Below are positions 11,201-21,438 of a DNA stretch of 64,000 nt, piece after piece. A program made the translations under genes and the position numbers. The stretch is from Bombyx mori. Taxonomy: Eukaryota; Arthropoda; Insecta; Lepidoptera; Bombycidae. Position 1 is the first letter of the stretch; each line of letters opens with the position of its first letter. Under the pieces are notes generated by a model. It did no database searches, was not told where the DNA came from, and worked only from the letters and a program-made list of their open reading frames with translations. Where the stretch lies: assembly GCF_030269925.1 (NCBI RefSeq), contig NC_085129.1, forward strand, positions 13,073,501 through 13,137,500. The letters are read 5' to 3'.

Positions 11201-11338
11201 GCATCCCGATGGCCGGTAATCCACTTCACACCCTGAGCCCCGGAAAAACAAGGGCGCCGGTCGCTACGCGGATCGCTAGGCGGTCTTACATTCTCTGTCT
11301 TACTTGTCATTACAACTTTCATGGGATTAACTCATTCT
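8204..11338 (-). mobile_element. RTE-clade LINE, near full length, with target duplication
   Basis: The element occupies about 8214-11328 on the minus strand and is flanked by aactcattct at 8204-8213 and 11329-11338, a 10-bp direct repeat I read as the target-site duplication. Its 3' end finishes in a short GAA-type repeat (gagaagaagaagaa on the minus strand). RTE elements usually end in short tandem repeats rather than long poly-A. The ORF starts within a few bases of the 5' end, as in RTE elements with a minimal 5' leader. The length, about 3.1 kb, is normal for the clade. A related 3' end lies at 22690-22935. Confidence 0.88.
8407..11322 (-). CDS. RTE-type endonuclease / reverse transcriptase ORF, late stop
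   Basis: A single 971-codon ORF encodes the LINE polyprotein for target-primed reverse transcription: it nicks chromosomal DNA, then copies its RNA. The N-terminal apurinic-like endonuclease shows GTWNVRGL (about residues 66-73), SETHW (97-101), GDFNAKVG (202-209) and SDHQLL (299-304). The central reverse transcriptase shows VDFCKAFD, GLRQGCILSPLLFN and the catalytic YTDD (about 755-758); YADD is commoner in the family. The ORF stops at TGA 8407-8409 in the C-terminal RGRSPTR segment. The related copy at 22690 has a tryptophan there. Beyond the TGA the frame stays open for 55 more codons to a TGA at 8239-8241, so the stop is probably a recent nonsense change removing the tail. The annotated methionine lies almost at the element 5' end. 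Confidence 0.93.
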   Translation of the reverse strand: MKVVMTSKTENVRPPSDPRSDRRPCFSGAQGVKWITGHRDAGNQASYGKHATGRKSYNLRKNHRIGTWNVRGLLKDGKLHILEKELERCNITIAGISETHWKDSGHFDSEKHTIYFSGNDKSSFSGVAIAIPKLWKNSVLGYHPVNDRIISIKLSASPTPLNIIQIYAPTSSAKDEEVEDFYCQLESSLAKIPKRELLLIIGDFNAKVGNTTMDSSIRNIVGNYGHGVRNIRGERLIEFAADNNMAIVNTMFKHHLRRLYTWTSPDGKHRNQIDYILVRSRWRSSITNTHTLPGADCHSDHQLLIGDLRLKLQRPQNIRPISRMQIKDPDSLATSIESRHIAWKAGAGECDSNFLWVTAKSYIEEAVAESQPRNVLVKRQHWMTEDTWRLVEERRNLKANGASIATLNSKSAIIQAACRRDRNGHLGKICDELEMYSDKYQTKDLHDRVRYITRQFKPKTWAIEDCFGTTITEIKDIVNVWKEYCKSLFARKLPPNITCCSFSTCDREPDVMRDEIRAAIKHLKSNKAIGYDEIPIEVFKAMGEPGVEVLYIICSKIWETCIWPEDWMKSIFIPLHKKGSTKKCNNYRLISLISHASKVMLHIINTRLSAYLSREIAPEQAGFVKGRGTREQILILRQIIEKAREFDSTLYICFVDFCKAFDTVIWTHLWKILAEMGVPPHLINLLRRLYEEGIAAVRVDDTFSENFKTEAGLRQGCILSPLLFNIYTEYIMRIVLEEWDKGISVGGRVINNLRYTDDTTLLAQTREDMEILLTRLEATSLKFGLAINRDKTKMMIVDRAEQNGTNVQNIGNCEVVQTYIYLGSAISSTGGCGEEIRRRCAVTRSAVERLGKIWKDRRITKKTKVRLMKCLVFPIFLYGAETWSLRLQDRRKIDALEMWCWRRLLKIPWMAFRTNASILKELAIKDRLSSTVQLRVLKFFGHISRKEHSMERLVVQGQVEGRRSRGRSPTR

Positions 11339-12002
11339 ACTTTGGTGGTAAAGTTGCTTGTTCTACAAAATCGTCATTCATGACAAATCCATTTTATAGT
11401 TAACGTTATATTTCCCAATAAATAATATGAATAGCAGAAAATACCGGTTTTTTTTTACGAAAAATATAAAAACAAAATCTCAAATACAACAAGAAAGAAA
11501 CAATTTCCGAATGCCAACATATTTTACGATACAAATCGAATTTGTCACACTGTGAAATTTCGCCATTAGGAAAGTAGCTCCCGACCGAAGGGTCTTAAGA
11601 CGAATTTGACAGAAATATGACGATTGATTTATATTAATATAAAAAATAAGCTAAGGTTCCGTTACCGTCTCACCTGTAAATTGTATCTCGAGGTAGGCTA
11701 CGTACGACAACATTAATTTTCCGATCCAGCAAACCCACTGATGTTGTGACCTTTAACTCAGAATCGGCTAGACTGTATGCTGTTTGCGATAAGGGCGATT
11801 ATTCTGAATGTTCAACGAAAAGAAATGAATTTGTAATTTGGTTTATCTCGATCTTCACGCTTCGTACATTTCTGTGAGAAATGTTAAGAATTCGCGTCGA
11901 CGTGTGGAACGTTTCTATGGCTTCACCGAATAAGGATGTATGTTTGAAATTTCCTAAATTTATTTTTTGTAGGATTTATTGTGACCCGTGTATCGGGTAC
12001 CA
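11339..12002. other. No gene recognised
   Basis: Unrecognised sequence between the RTE insertion and an RTE-like tail remnant. Confidence 0.5.
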
Positions 12003-12130
12003 TCATTATCATCATCATCAATTCATCATCACCAGCCTATAGCAGTCAACTGCTGAACGTAGACCTCTCCAATTCCACGCTACTGAGCATAATGGGATAC
12101 CACGAATCTGTTAATTTCTGCCGCCAGACA
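12003..12130 (-). mobile_element. RTE 3' end remnant
   Basis: A catcat-type simple repeat is followed by agcagtcaactgctgaacg and agacctctccaa. This is the antisense of the ATG/ATGATG-tailed RTE 3' end seen intact at 17685-18403 and 21206-21344. It is decayed and 5'-truncated. Confidence 0.7.
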
Positions 12131-12541
12131 TTTATTCACTCATTCAACCATACATTCTAATTTGAAGGCTAGGACAGTCGTCTTATTGTACATTAGCTAT
12201 GAACGACGGCGACTACATACGTTCCTTTGCCTTCGAAAGCAAAAAAAAAAACAACCTTACTACTAAATTTTCAAGGTACACAATGTATTGTCGGTGACGT
12301 CGTGAAATGCTTAAAGGTCAGTAAGCTATTATAAGCTGACTGACTAAAAGCTACATGTTAGACTGAAATGTAACAGCTTAAAAAATTCACATAGCTAATG
12401 TAAAATTTCGATCATTTCGATAAAATTTCGTTAACATGTATCCACCGGAATCTGGTGCATGCTCCGGAGAGGGCAAAACCACAACCCACATGATGTGCAA
12501 TGGTTACTGGAGTTCACAGACATGAATGCCGATTTGAGACA
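12131..12541. other. No gene recognised; small Bm1 scrap
   Basis: Mostly unrecognised. A short minus-strand Bm1-like stretch (aatggttactggagttcac) lies at about 12483-12535. Confidence 0.4.
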
Positions 12542-12954
12542 TTTTTGTATTGCTTAGATGGGTGGACGAGCTCACGGCCCACCTGGTGTTTAGTGGAGAC
12601 CGGAGCTCATAGACATCTACAACCTAAATGCCGCCGTGGCCGGCATGCCGCAACGGCTGTCCCACCCTTCAAACCGAAACGCATTACTGCTTCACGGCAG
12701 AAATAAGCAGAGTGGTGGTACCTACCCATGCGGACTTACAAGATGTCCTACTACTAGGAATTACGCAAATTATAATTTTGCAGGTTTGATTTTTATTACA
12801 CGATGTTATTCCTTCACCGTGGAAGTCGATCGTGTGAACATATTTTGTTAAGTACGTGTTTCATTACTAAATTGGTATCCGCTTGCGGGATTGAAACACC
12901 GATGCATCGCTCGATACGAATGCGCCGTCTTATTCTTTAGGCCACGACGAGTTC
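12542..12954 (-). mobile_element. Bm1 SINE, full length with head
   Basis: Minus-strand copy reading tail to head: attgcttagatgggtggac, the body, the cgcaaattataattttgc hairpin, then the complement of the tRNA head ending ggccacgacgag. It carries a local rearrangement in the aaatgccgccgtggccggc region and small changes in the head, so it is somewhat old. Confidence 0.93.
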
Positions 12955-12984
12955 GAATTTGAAATCAAAGTACCAGTATTATTG

Positions 12985-13070
12985 TATCCCTCCATCCTCA
13001 CCCTTCCAATAGGAACACCCGAACGCTTTGCAGCAAAAATAAGCAGGATGGTGGTCCCTTACAATATGAT
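12985..13070 (-). mobile_element. Very decayed Bm1-like fragment
   Basis: Blocks resembling cacccttc, gcagaaataagcaggrtggtggt and cctta remain, but the intervening sequence is poor. A Bm1 origin is likely but not certain. Confidence 0.4.
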
Positions 13071-13135
13071 TTTCACTATACCACCAATAATTCTTTAAAC
13101 GTTACATACATTCCAATATTAGTAGAGACTCAGCT

Positions 13136-13418
13136 AGCTTTATAAGCATACTGAGAGGGCTGGTGGTCGTGGCGCCGACGACGGCCGGTCCGGCGTCCCG
13201 AGGGGGAGGGTGATGGGAGAGATGTGCTCCGCACTAAGCGCTTCACTTTCCCCCATTTGCCTCGTCATGAGTTCTGTCTCATGCGAGGTTTGGACGTTGG
13301 TTGTTAAGCGACAGGAGGTTTTAGTCAGTTCGACTCTGACATACCCCGCCCTCCATCCCCAGTGGAGGGCGGAGGTGCGGCGATTTCCTCCTGACAAAAA
13401 AAAAGCTATATAAGCATA
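13136..13418 (+). mobile_element. LINE 3' end (gaggtgcggcga family) with target duplication
   Basis: A GC-rich 3' end of about 253 bp (13151-13403) ends cctcctgac plus A. It is flanked by agctttataagcata (13136-13150) and agctatataagcata (13404-13418), a 15-bp duplication with one mismatch. Further copies are at 26337 and 42059 on the minus strand. The full-length source is not in the window and I cannot name the clade. The 85-67 codon ORFs here are part of the repeat, not genes. Confidence 0.82.
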
Positions 13419-13700
13419 ACAAATAAAAATTATGATTTTGATGTTGCAACATTATCCCTAATTGCCATTAACATAACTGTATCACGCGAGCGAGCGCCAT
13501 TGAAGGTACGGCTCACGGAACATTGTGCGGTAAGAGATCTCAATAACTCCTAATTAACTGAATTCACGCATTCGTATTTATTATTGTTGGTAAACGTAAG
13601 ACTACAGCATTGCTAATTATCTTTACAGGAGCGGTTTTAACTCTAATGCATTTTAATTGTTACATTATAGAAGTCGATAATAAAACATTATACTATTTTT
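13419..13700. other. No gene recognised
   Basis: Short unique-looking interval between mobile elements. Confidence 0.5.
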
Positions 13701-13953
13701 TACTGGTGGTAGGACCTCTTGGGAGTCCGCACGGGTAGGTACCACCACCCCGCCTATTTCCGCCGTGAAGCAGTAATGCGTTTCGGTTCGAAGGGTGGGG
13801 TAGCCGTTGTAACTATACTGAGACCTTAGAACTTATATCTGAAGGTGGGTGGCGCATTTACTTTGTAGATGTCTATGGGCTCCAGTAACCACTTAACACC
13901 AGGTGGGCTGTGAGCTCGTCCACCCACCTAAGCAATAAAAAAATAAAAAAAAG
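13701..13953 (+). mobile_element. Bm1 SINE, body only
   Basis: A well preserved sense copy beginning tactggtggtaggacc and ending ctaagcaataaa followed by A-rich sequence. It has no tRNA head; the 5' end is at the common truncation point. Confidence 0.93.
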
Positions 13954-14285
13954 AATCACGGAATCAGATTGGCATGTCCACTGATTCCCTTAAGCATTTA
14001 ATATTAGGACCGATCTCACAAGCTCGTATATGTATGTATATGTCGTTTAAAAACAACACAGTTAAAACGCAAAAGGCGCTAACAATTGATTCATCTTTTT
14101 TTTGTATTCTGTTTACATTGCTCGGAATATCAGAGCGAAGTTATAAAATAATTGTATTTTCATCGGTCGTTGATGCGTGTGAAAATTTTCAAAGTTAATC
14201 GGACAACTTAATTTTGGTGAAACTGTGAACAGAACAACTTTGAATATTCGGTAAACATTCAAACGTAACAACGTTACGTAACGTT
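13954..14285. other. No gene recognised
   Basis: A 74-codon ORF (13974-14198, plus) is present without recognisable motifs. It may be chance. Confidence 0.4.
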
Positions 14286-14529
14286 TGCTGGTGGTAGGAA
14301 CTCTTGTGAGTCCAGGCGGGTAGGTACCACCGCCCTGCCTATTTCTGCCGTGAAGCCGTAATGCGTTTCTCATTGGAGAGTAGGGCAGCCGTTATAATTA
14401 TACTTGAGACCTTAGAATTTATATCTCAAGGTGCGTCGCGCATTTACGATGTAGATATCTATGGGCTTCAGTAACCACTTAACACCAGGTGAGCTGTGAC
14501 CTCGTCCACCCATCAAAGCAATAAAAAAA
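14286..14529 (+). mobile_element. Bm1 SINE, body only
   Basis: A sense copy from gctggtggtaggaac to caataaaaaaag, starting at the same internal point as other head-less copies. Confidence 0.92.
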
Positions 14530-14877
14530 GTATTAAAAGCATGTTAATTAACAGACTAAACTTGGTAAGCTGTTAGTGACATTTAAATACGAAATATAAA
14601 ATTTAAATCTGTATTTCATTTGCAGCCGTAGTTTGAAAATTTTAACGTTTAAAGCTCAATTTAAATGCCACTCGAACATGCGAAGGCAGACATATTATGT
14701 ACATGTTAATTTTATTTTGACACTCTGAAAAGGATCGAGCCTGAACTAGCATTTTATTTAATTTTAAAGTAAGCATTGTCTCGTTTTGAAAAGGTGGGAC
14801 AGCCGTATATACTGAGAGCTTAGAACTCATATCTCAATGCCTAATAATTTCCTAATTATTGTTGGACTAGTGGACGT
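14530..14877. other. No gene; small Bm1 fragment at 14789-14845
   Basis: A plus-strand Bm1 scrap (aaggtgggacagccg ... cttagaactcatatctcaa) occupies 14789-14845. The remainder is unrecognised. Confidence 0.5.
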
Positions 14878-15047
14878 GTTAAGTGTTTACCAGCGTCCAT
14901 AGACATCTTGAGACATGAGTTCTAAGTTCTATAATGAATAGACTGTCCCGCCCTTCAAATCGGAACACATTACTGCTTTTCGGCAGAAATAGATGAGGTG
15001 GTGGCACCCACTCATTCGGGCCTACAAGATGCGCAACCAGTAAAACA
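14878..15047 (-). mobile_element. Decayed Bm1 SINE, body only
   Basis: A diverged minus-strand body (attactgcttttcggcagaaat, gtggtggcacccac) ends near gcaaccagtaaa and touches a sense copy that starts at 15051, a head-to-head arrangement. Confidence 0.8.
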
Positions 15048-15050
15048 GTA

Positions 15051-15369
15051 AAGCCGTCGTGGCCTAGAAGATAAGACGCCCGGTGCATTCGTATCCAGCG
15101 ACGCCACTGTGTCGGTGTTCGAATCCCGCACACAGGTACCAATTTTTCTAATGAAATACGTACTTAATAAATAAATGTTGACGATTGACGTCAACAGTAA
15201 AGGAATAGCATTGTGTAATAGTGTATTATTGCATTGTTCAAATTGAGACCTTAGAACTCTTGTCTCAAGGTGGGTGGTGGCATTTTCGTGGTAGATGTCT
15301 ACGGGCTCCGGTAACCAATTAACTTCACGTAGGCCATGAGCTCGCCCATCCATCTAAGCAATAAAAAAA
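15051..15369 (+). mobile_element. Bm1 SINE with head, internal deletion
   Basis: It has the tRNA-related head (gtcgtggcctagaagataag ... ggtgttcgaatcccgc) and the 3' end (caaggtgggtgg ... ctaagcaataaaaa). The block from the hairpin through cgtttcggtttgaag, roughly 110 bases, is missing. A short duplication in the head (cactgtgtcggtgttcg) is also visible. Confidence 0.9.
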
Positions 15370-15849
15370 TCTAGATCCGATCTTTCACCAATTTAAGTAA
15401 TAAATAAAAACATTAACAAATGTCCTAAAATTCATTAAGCTTTCTAAATATTTGATAAGCACATTTTCATATTGTCTCATGCTAAGAAAATGAGGTATCG
15501 AATTATTATCGGGCGTTTCAATGTACACTTTAACTCTTGAGTAATAACATTAGTGTAATGACGTCATTATAGGAACGCTGCAGAGCTCGCAATGAAAAGG
15601 CCGTTGCAATTAAATTTAATGCGGAACCCCATTTTCAGTGCATTTAGAGAGTGCGTCTCGCTCTTTCGACTCTTGTTCAAAATTACATTTCGCAGAGTGC
15701 TGGCGGATGGTTTTTTAAATTAATTTTATGTATGGATTTGAATATTGCAGTTTCGAAATTCTGGGATTCTGTTTCAAAATAAAATTTACATTTCGACTTC
15801 ATACCTTAAGTAGAAGCGGGATTCGTTTTATGATTTCTATTAGTTTCAG
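15370..15849. other. No gene recognised
   Basis: Unrecognised AT-rich sequence upstream of a decayed reverse-transcriptase fragment. Confidence 0.5.
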
Positions 15850-16235
15850 CAATAAGTGCCCTACTTCACGTAAACGATATACCTACCCCGGTTGCCAGCG
15901 ATCCATTTAGCCCTTTTTCTGATGATACGGCTATCTACTTCTGTAGTAGGAAGATGTCGTTCATGCATAGTAAGCTCAGGATCGCAAACACTAATTTAGA
16001 GCACTGGTTACGGAAGTGGCGCATCGCCATCAACCTCACAGAATGCATAGCGTTCAAAATGGATCACCTTGTATTAGGCGCAGTAACATAATTCGCGCCA
16101 TCAGAATCTTTGGGCAGCCCATTCCATGGACCTTGAAGGTCAAGTACCTAGCAGCACCCTCGACGAAGCTTTTCGGTGAACGCTGTAAAAAAGCCCTTAA
16201 TAATAAACGTGTCGTTTATTGGAACGAAGTTCCTT
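15850..16235 (+). pseudogene. Decayed Jockey-type reverse transcriptase fragment
   Basis: From 15870 the frame reads VNDIPTPVASDPF, then FSDDTAIYF, then LEHWLRKWRIAIN. This parallels the RT core of the full-length Jockey element at 60253-62130 (VNDIP, FADDTTVYY, GQWFRKWRIDIN). The catalytic FADD is FSDD here. After about residue 70 the frame breaks. A later piece (IPWTLKVKYLA in another frame) matches the conserved IPWARKVKYLG block after a deletion. No intact domain remains. Confidence 0.85.
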
Positions 16236-17399
16236 ATGGGGCGATGCGGAGGGGTACCCTAACCGGGAAAAAACGTCCGTAATGTAAGATTTTTATTAGT
16301 AATGCACACAGTGTACGACTTAAGTTTGTAATAACTTACAAAAAATAACATATTTTTTTATCATTCATTGACCAAGATATCAGAGCGTTCGTTTGCGCAA
16401 TACACTAACTCTTATGCAAACAACCTTGAATGAAGTATACCACAATAAGTTCGCACGTTACCATTGACCGTGGGTTGTTGCGAAACCTTTAGAACTTTAA
16501 ATTAATATTTTTATAATAAGGACCTTCGTTCCTATCCGATGTCCCACGACACCATACATCTTTTTTTTAAAACGCTTATCACACCACTAATTCGAGATAT
16601 CCGTTCAAAATGAAATAATATCGTGCCAAAATAAGGCAAATTCTACTGTACCAATCCAATCACTGCTTAATTCTAAATACATTGAAACTAACATATTGGT
16701 ATCGCAAAAACCAGCACTAGAACTGATTAGGGTTCCACAAATCGTTAGAGTCCATCGATCATACTGTCAAACTGACGAACCCTTTAGTGTATTGTCTCGG
16801 GATTGTTTGTAGTAAAACTTGGGACCATATAGGATTCCAACTCGCCTGCACTTGATGTATAGTGGGCTTGCTTCAGATATGTTCGGGACATACGCTTCAA
16901 TATTCTGTTATAAATTGCTCGAATTATTAAACATCTTGAAGACAACGATAGACTTGCACGGGCTTAAGATGAAGCGCCTCGTAAGCTTAACTTTTCTATT
17001 GCCGTTGTTAATAATCGAATCCAGCCGTTGGTAAATAGTTCCTGTCGCTCAAGGACATCCGCAACTGTAGAGGTATAGCCAAGTTGCTGCAAGTTCAACT
17101 CGTTTAAAACTATTAACCGCCATTTTTATCAAAACTATCACGTATTTCCAGGCAAACAGTAGAATGTCCCTACCACAATGCAATATTAAAACCAGCTATC
17201 CAAACTCTACTTATAGGAAATAAAAAATAATAATCAAATTGTCACTTCTGCGTTCATTTTAATACTACACAATCGTATGTTTCCCAAACTCTCAATATTG
17301 AGTGAATAATATCTGTTGTTACCTACTGTATACCCCAAGACCCGTATTAGACATGAGCGGGGCAGCTACACAACTTTGAGACTAACGGCTATGTTCCTC
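16236..17399. other. No gene recognised
   Basis: 1.2 kb without a convincing gene. Short ORFs (71 codons at 16819) have no motif. Confidence 0.5.
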
Positions 17400-17671
17400 A
17401 GTTAAGTAATAGCGGGAGCGTCTACTAACCAGTTTGGAGCACAGGTCGATAGCGGTTTGAAGGATACTAATAGCTGTTCTAAGGTCGTTTAATACATATT
17501 TGCTGGTAGTATTGCTAGGCTGCATAACACCGGCATCTATTCCTCCCTGAGTCCAATTCCTCACGTCTGAGGGTCGTGACCACCTCCTCCCATTATCCTT
17601 CTCTGGATGATGTTTCGCCATCTTCCCCTGTTCTCAGAGGTGTGGATTGCATCGTAGACTGTGGTATCCAG
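17400..17671 (-). pseudogene. Older LINE C-terminal remnant, interrupted
   Basis: On the minus strand the sequence just beyond the 3' end of the RTE at 17685 reads YDAIHTSENRGRWRNII and then GGGGHDPQT. A helix with E-N-R-x-x-W-R-x-I followed by GGHD is a common C-terminus of RTE-like LINE ORFs. Its upstream part would continue beyond 18417, so the RTE probably inserted into it. Assignment is by motif only. Confidence 0.5.
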
Positions 17672-18416
17672 TACGATATGATACATCATCATCATCATCT
17701 CAGCCTGTCCATTGTCCACTGCTGAACATAGGCCTCTCCAAGTGATCTCCAGTGCGGCCGGTCCGTTGCCACCTGCATCCAACGTGACCCAGCGGTTCTT
17801 ACCAGGTCGTCGGTCCATCTCGTAGGTGGCCGTCCCACACTGCGCTTGCCAGTACGTGGTCTCCACTCGAGGATCTTTCCGCCCCATCGGCCGTCCGATC
17901 TTCGCGCTATGTGGCCTGCCCACTGCCACTTCAGCGTGCTAATCCTACGGGCTATGTCAGTAACTTTGGTTCTTCTACGGATCTCCTCATTTCTGATTCG
18001 GTCCCGTAGAGAAATACCAAGCATAGCCCTCTCCATAGCTCGCTGCGCGACACTGAGCTTCCTAAATAGATCCCTTGTGAAGCACCACGTCTCGGAACCG
18101 TAAGTCATCACTGGTAGCACACATTGGTTGTATACCTTTGTCTTAAGGCACTGAGGGATTTTGGACGAGAACACATTTTTTAATTTACCGAACGCTGCCC
18201 AGCCGAGTTGGATCCGCCTACTGACCTCTCTCTCGAAGTTGGACTTACCTAATCGGACTGCCTGTCCCAGGTATATATATTCGTCTACAACTTCAAGAGT
18301 AGAGTTCCCAACAGTTACTGGGGTGGGCTTAACATGGCCATTGAACATGATTTTTGTTTTATCCATATTCATTTTAAGGCCCACTTGTTGGGAAACTATA
18401 TGATACGACATGATAC
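17672..18416 (-). mobile_element. RTE-type LINE, 5'-truncated, with target duplication
   Basis: The copy spans 17685-18403 on the minus strand and ends in a gatgat-type tail. It is bracketed by tacgatatgatac (17672-17684) and tacgacatgatac (18404-18416), a 13-bp duplication with one mismatch. It belongs to a different RTE family from 8204-11338, judging by both protein and tail. A small piece of the same 3' end is nested in the Bm1 at 21061. Confidence 0.88.
17695..18403 (-). pseudogene. RTE polyprotein C-terminal half, 5'-truncated
   Basis: An uninterrupted frame of about 235 codons covers the end of the reverse transcriptase and the thumb/C-terminal region. The segments visible in order are GLKMNMDKTKIMF, YIYLGQAV, LPVMTYGSETW, RAMLGISLRDRIRNE, QWAGHIARR, RPPTRWTDDLVR and WMQVATDR. 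The endonuclease and the catalytic YADD lie in the missing 5' part, so it cannot function alone. The first residues of the open frame (before 18403) come from the flanking target DNA. Confidence 0.9.
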
Positions 18417-19361
18417 AATTCAATTAAGTCTAAGACTTTTGAAGGTAGGTCGAGGTGATCCTACTAAAGCAGTAAATCATGAGCATAATTAAAAGTATTT
18501 TTGCGGTTTAATCTTGCATGTTTATGGTCATTATTATTAATATTAGTTATGACGGTTCGAATAGTTCGCAGTTTTCGTGATCAGGGACGACTGAAGTCTT
18601 ATGCGAGATAGCGGGTAGATTAGTTTTGTTTATGTTTGCGATCCGCGAAAACCGAAGAAAATACTATATATAGCATGAGAAATGTTTTTTTATCAATATC
18701 GACTAATTATTATTAGCAGAGCGTTATTGAGACGTTTACTCATAATTCAAAAACACCACTCTCCTTTTGAGACAGTCGCGTAAGTACTTGACGGGTCAAT
18801 GAAAAACGAATATTTTTTCGTGCCCAAAAATCTCGTATCAAACACGAAAACATTGAAAAGCAAGCCGACGCGAACCATAAAATTGAAACGTCTTTGTGGA
18901 GCGAACGTGTCATGCGATACGATTAAATTATCGGTATTGCGTTGCTCGCATGGAATCGGCGTCATTCAGCCAATCTGAAACGCGTTAGCCGAATCTCTGG
19001 TGAGGTACGAAATGTAGACCGAACTTTATTGATAGAAATATGAATCGTAACATAAATTCTTTTTCATACAATCTGCTTAATTCCGGTGTAAACATTCAGC
19101 GCTGGTTTTCAGAACTGAACTAGGTAATATGTAGTAAAAGGTAGTACTAAAAAAAAAGGGGGCGTGTACTTATGTACGCGCGTAAGAAGTTATACTTTGT
19201 TGTTATTAAATTTATTTCTTTTTTTTTAAATATTAAATAATTAATAATAAATATTTAACGTTAATAATTTAATAATATTTAGTATGAATTATATTAAATA
19301 ATAATTTTGTCATTAATATTACTAAAAAATTAATGCTAAACAATTTTTTTTACGAGTGTAA
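18417..19361. other. No gene recognised
   Basis: Unrecognised DNA, with a very AT-rich stretch at 19205-19350. Confidence 0.5.
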
Positions 19362-19857
19362 GTGCGCGAAAGTTCACCTGTTAATTTGGCCAAGCGGGTC
19401 CTGTTTTCATACGCTGTATTGTTTAAAAAAATCCGATCTGAAAATGGAACCTCCTTAACAAAATTGTTGTTGAAAATTAAATTCACCGCTAAAAATCGAA
19501 ACGATCTGAATCGGATGTCTCACTGGAATCGGCTAAAACTCTGAAAACGGTTTGATAGACAGAGCCAATGTGGTAAAACCGACAGCAATTAATCATCACA
19601 CAGATCCGATTAATCTCGAAGATGATAAATCAACAGAAAACGAACAGATACTTTACCGTTCGCGCACTATATACGTGATCTTACAATATATTGAAGATAG
19701 CAAATATGTATATATCGTCCCTAACTTAACGTGTCACGTAAAACAATTTCCAGAACCCTTATCCCAAGACTACGTCGCGAATACAATACAAAAGCGAAAC
19801 TACTTATGTCTGAACCGCGACTCTATTCTAATACCGGAATGGTCTACGAAGGTGTGA
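19362..19857 (+). other. Two consecutive short ORFs, uncertain coding
   Basis: Frames of 60 (19362-19544) and 101 codons (19552-19857) follow each other in different phases. The second is richer in CpG-containing codons than its surroundings and ends at a possible splice donor (acgaaggtgtgag near 19850). No motif is recognised and no good acceptor lies in front. It could be a lone exon or chance; I lean to chance. Confidence 0.25.
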
Positions 19858-20517
19858 GGTCAAGTTAAAATGGCGTCAGTCGTAGATATAATTTGATCTT
19901 TCAGGTTAGGCCTGTAAAGAATAATGGAGCTATAAAAATTGTAGTGAGAACGTATTATTAATAGGTCTATTGCGTTATTGTTCGAGCGTGGGAGAACATT
20001 AATTATAATGTAGTAATTCATGCAGGAAGCTTTGATTGAAATTAATTAATCGTACAATGCTTGTATTGCTAAATGTATAATTTATTAAACTACTTTTTTT
20101 TTAATCACTTGATACTGGGCTCAAATGTTTGGTCTATTTTGACAGATAGCTCTATTTTTAATAATAATATGTCGGAACATACCTACCGTAACTTTTCAGA
20201 GTTTCTCTAGATAAAGACGGTTGTCTGTCTCGTAGAGATCGCTTTTGGTGATAAGACTGCCTGTTGTACAAACAGATTGTAAATATTATTTACATTTTGG
20301 CGTGCAATAAAGTGTACTTTGTTTCTCTTTCTATTCGCCACATGTTTTCAGAACTTCCTATTCTCCAGAACAGAAACCTGATGGGAAAAAAGGACGAAAT
20401 GGATTGCCACTGATTTACCTAGAACGCCTTATCGGCTTATCGGCGGTCTCAAGTATGGACTATTTCTTATCACACTTATTGGCTCCGCTATCTGAGGTTA
20501 CGACGATATCTTTAGAT
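19858..20517. other. No gene recognised
   Basis: Unrecognised AT-rich DNA. Confidence 0.5.
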
Positions 20518-20630
20518 CAGTGGTCATCACACTTTTCTGGTCAAGGGCTACATAGGACAATGTGAGCTATCACTGCGAGCCACACTTTTTTGGACTGTTT
20601 AGTTGACCATCAGTCAATTGACATAATTAA
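20518..20630 (+). mobile_element. Possible hAT transposon end fragment
   Basis: It begins cagtggtcatcacactttt and continues with gggctacatagg, resembling the CAGTGGT... ends of many hAT transposons. I could not define the other terminus or a target duplication. Confidence 0.35.
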
Positions 20631-21059
20631 TATCAAGTGTCAATAGGCGACTGTCCCATAGATAAATCAATTATCATTATTATTTATGCAACGTGGATAG
20701 CTTATTAATTAGGAATAGGCGTGAAAACATATCTGTAATGAACAAGATGGTAAATACATTATATCAGTATTTTTTATTTCTACTAAAATTGTTTGCTCTG
20801 GCGCGGGCCGCAGAAATGTCGACCATTGCAGTTTCACGATTGCAGTTTCACTACGACGGCTTTAGACCCTGTATTAGCGCTGCTTCGTTGACCACAAATT
20901 GACATACAGGGAGAATCCGAATTACTTACGTAGAAGAAGGTGGATGAAAATATGGTTGTAGAGTTTGAAAACATCAATGAGTATGCCATATTGTGTGTGA
21001 ACCAGTTATAAGCAGATCATAATTAGGTTTAATAAGACAACCGAATCTGTAATGCACTT
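20631..21059. other. No gene recognised
   Basis: A 69-codon ORF (20693-20902) has no motif. Confidence 0.45.
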
Positions 21060-21060
21060 T

Positions 21061-21438
21061 TTTATAGCTCAGAGGGGTGGATGAGCTCACGGCCTATCTT
21101 GTGATAAGTGGTTACCGGAGCAATGTAAACGCCACCACCCATCCTGAGATATGAGTTCTAAGTCTCAGTTTTATAGTACAATAGCTCCGCACCATTCAAA
21201 CCGAACGAAATGGACCGACGACCTGGTAAGAACCGCTGGGTCACGTTGGATGCAGGTGGCAACGGACCGGCCGCACTGGAGATCACTTGGAGAGGCCTAT
21301 GTTCAGCAGTGGACAATGGACAGGCTGAGATGATGATGATGATGATTCAAACCGAAACCCATAATTGCCTCGCAGCAGAAATAGGCAGGGTGGTGTTCCT
21401 ATCCGTTCCGGCTCACAAGACAAGCTACTAACAGTAAT
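21061..21438 (-). mobile_element. Bm1 SINE, body, interrupted by an RTE fragment
   Basis: Minus-strand Bm1 sequence runs from tagctcagaggggtgg to ctactaacagtaattg. After cattcaaaccgaa it is interrupted by 139 bases of RTE 3' end, then resumes with the same attcaaaccgaa. The Bm1 blocks are diverged, so it predates the insertion. Confidence 0.9.
21206..21344 (+). mobile_element. RTE 3' end nested in Bm1
   Basis: The insert reads tggaccgacgacctggtaag ... gaggcctatgttcagcagtgg ... gatgatgatgatgatg. This is the same C-terminal codons and tail as the RTE at 17685-18403. The Bm1 sequence attcaaaccgaa is repeated at 21194-21205 and 21345-21356, a 12-bp target duplication. It is heavily 5'-truncated and non-coding in practice. 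Confidence 0.9.
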
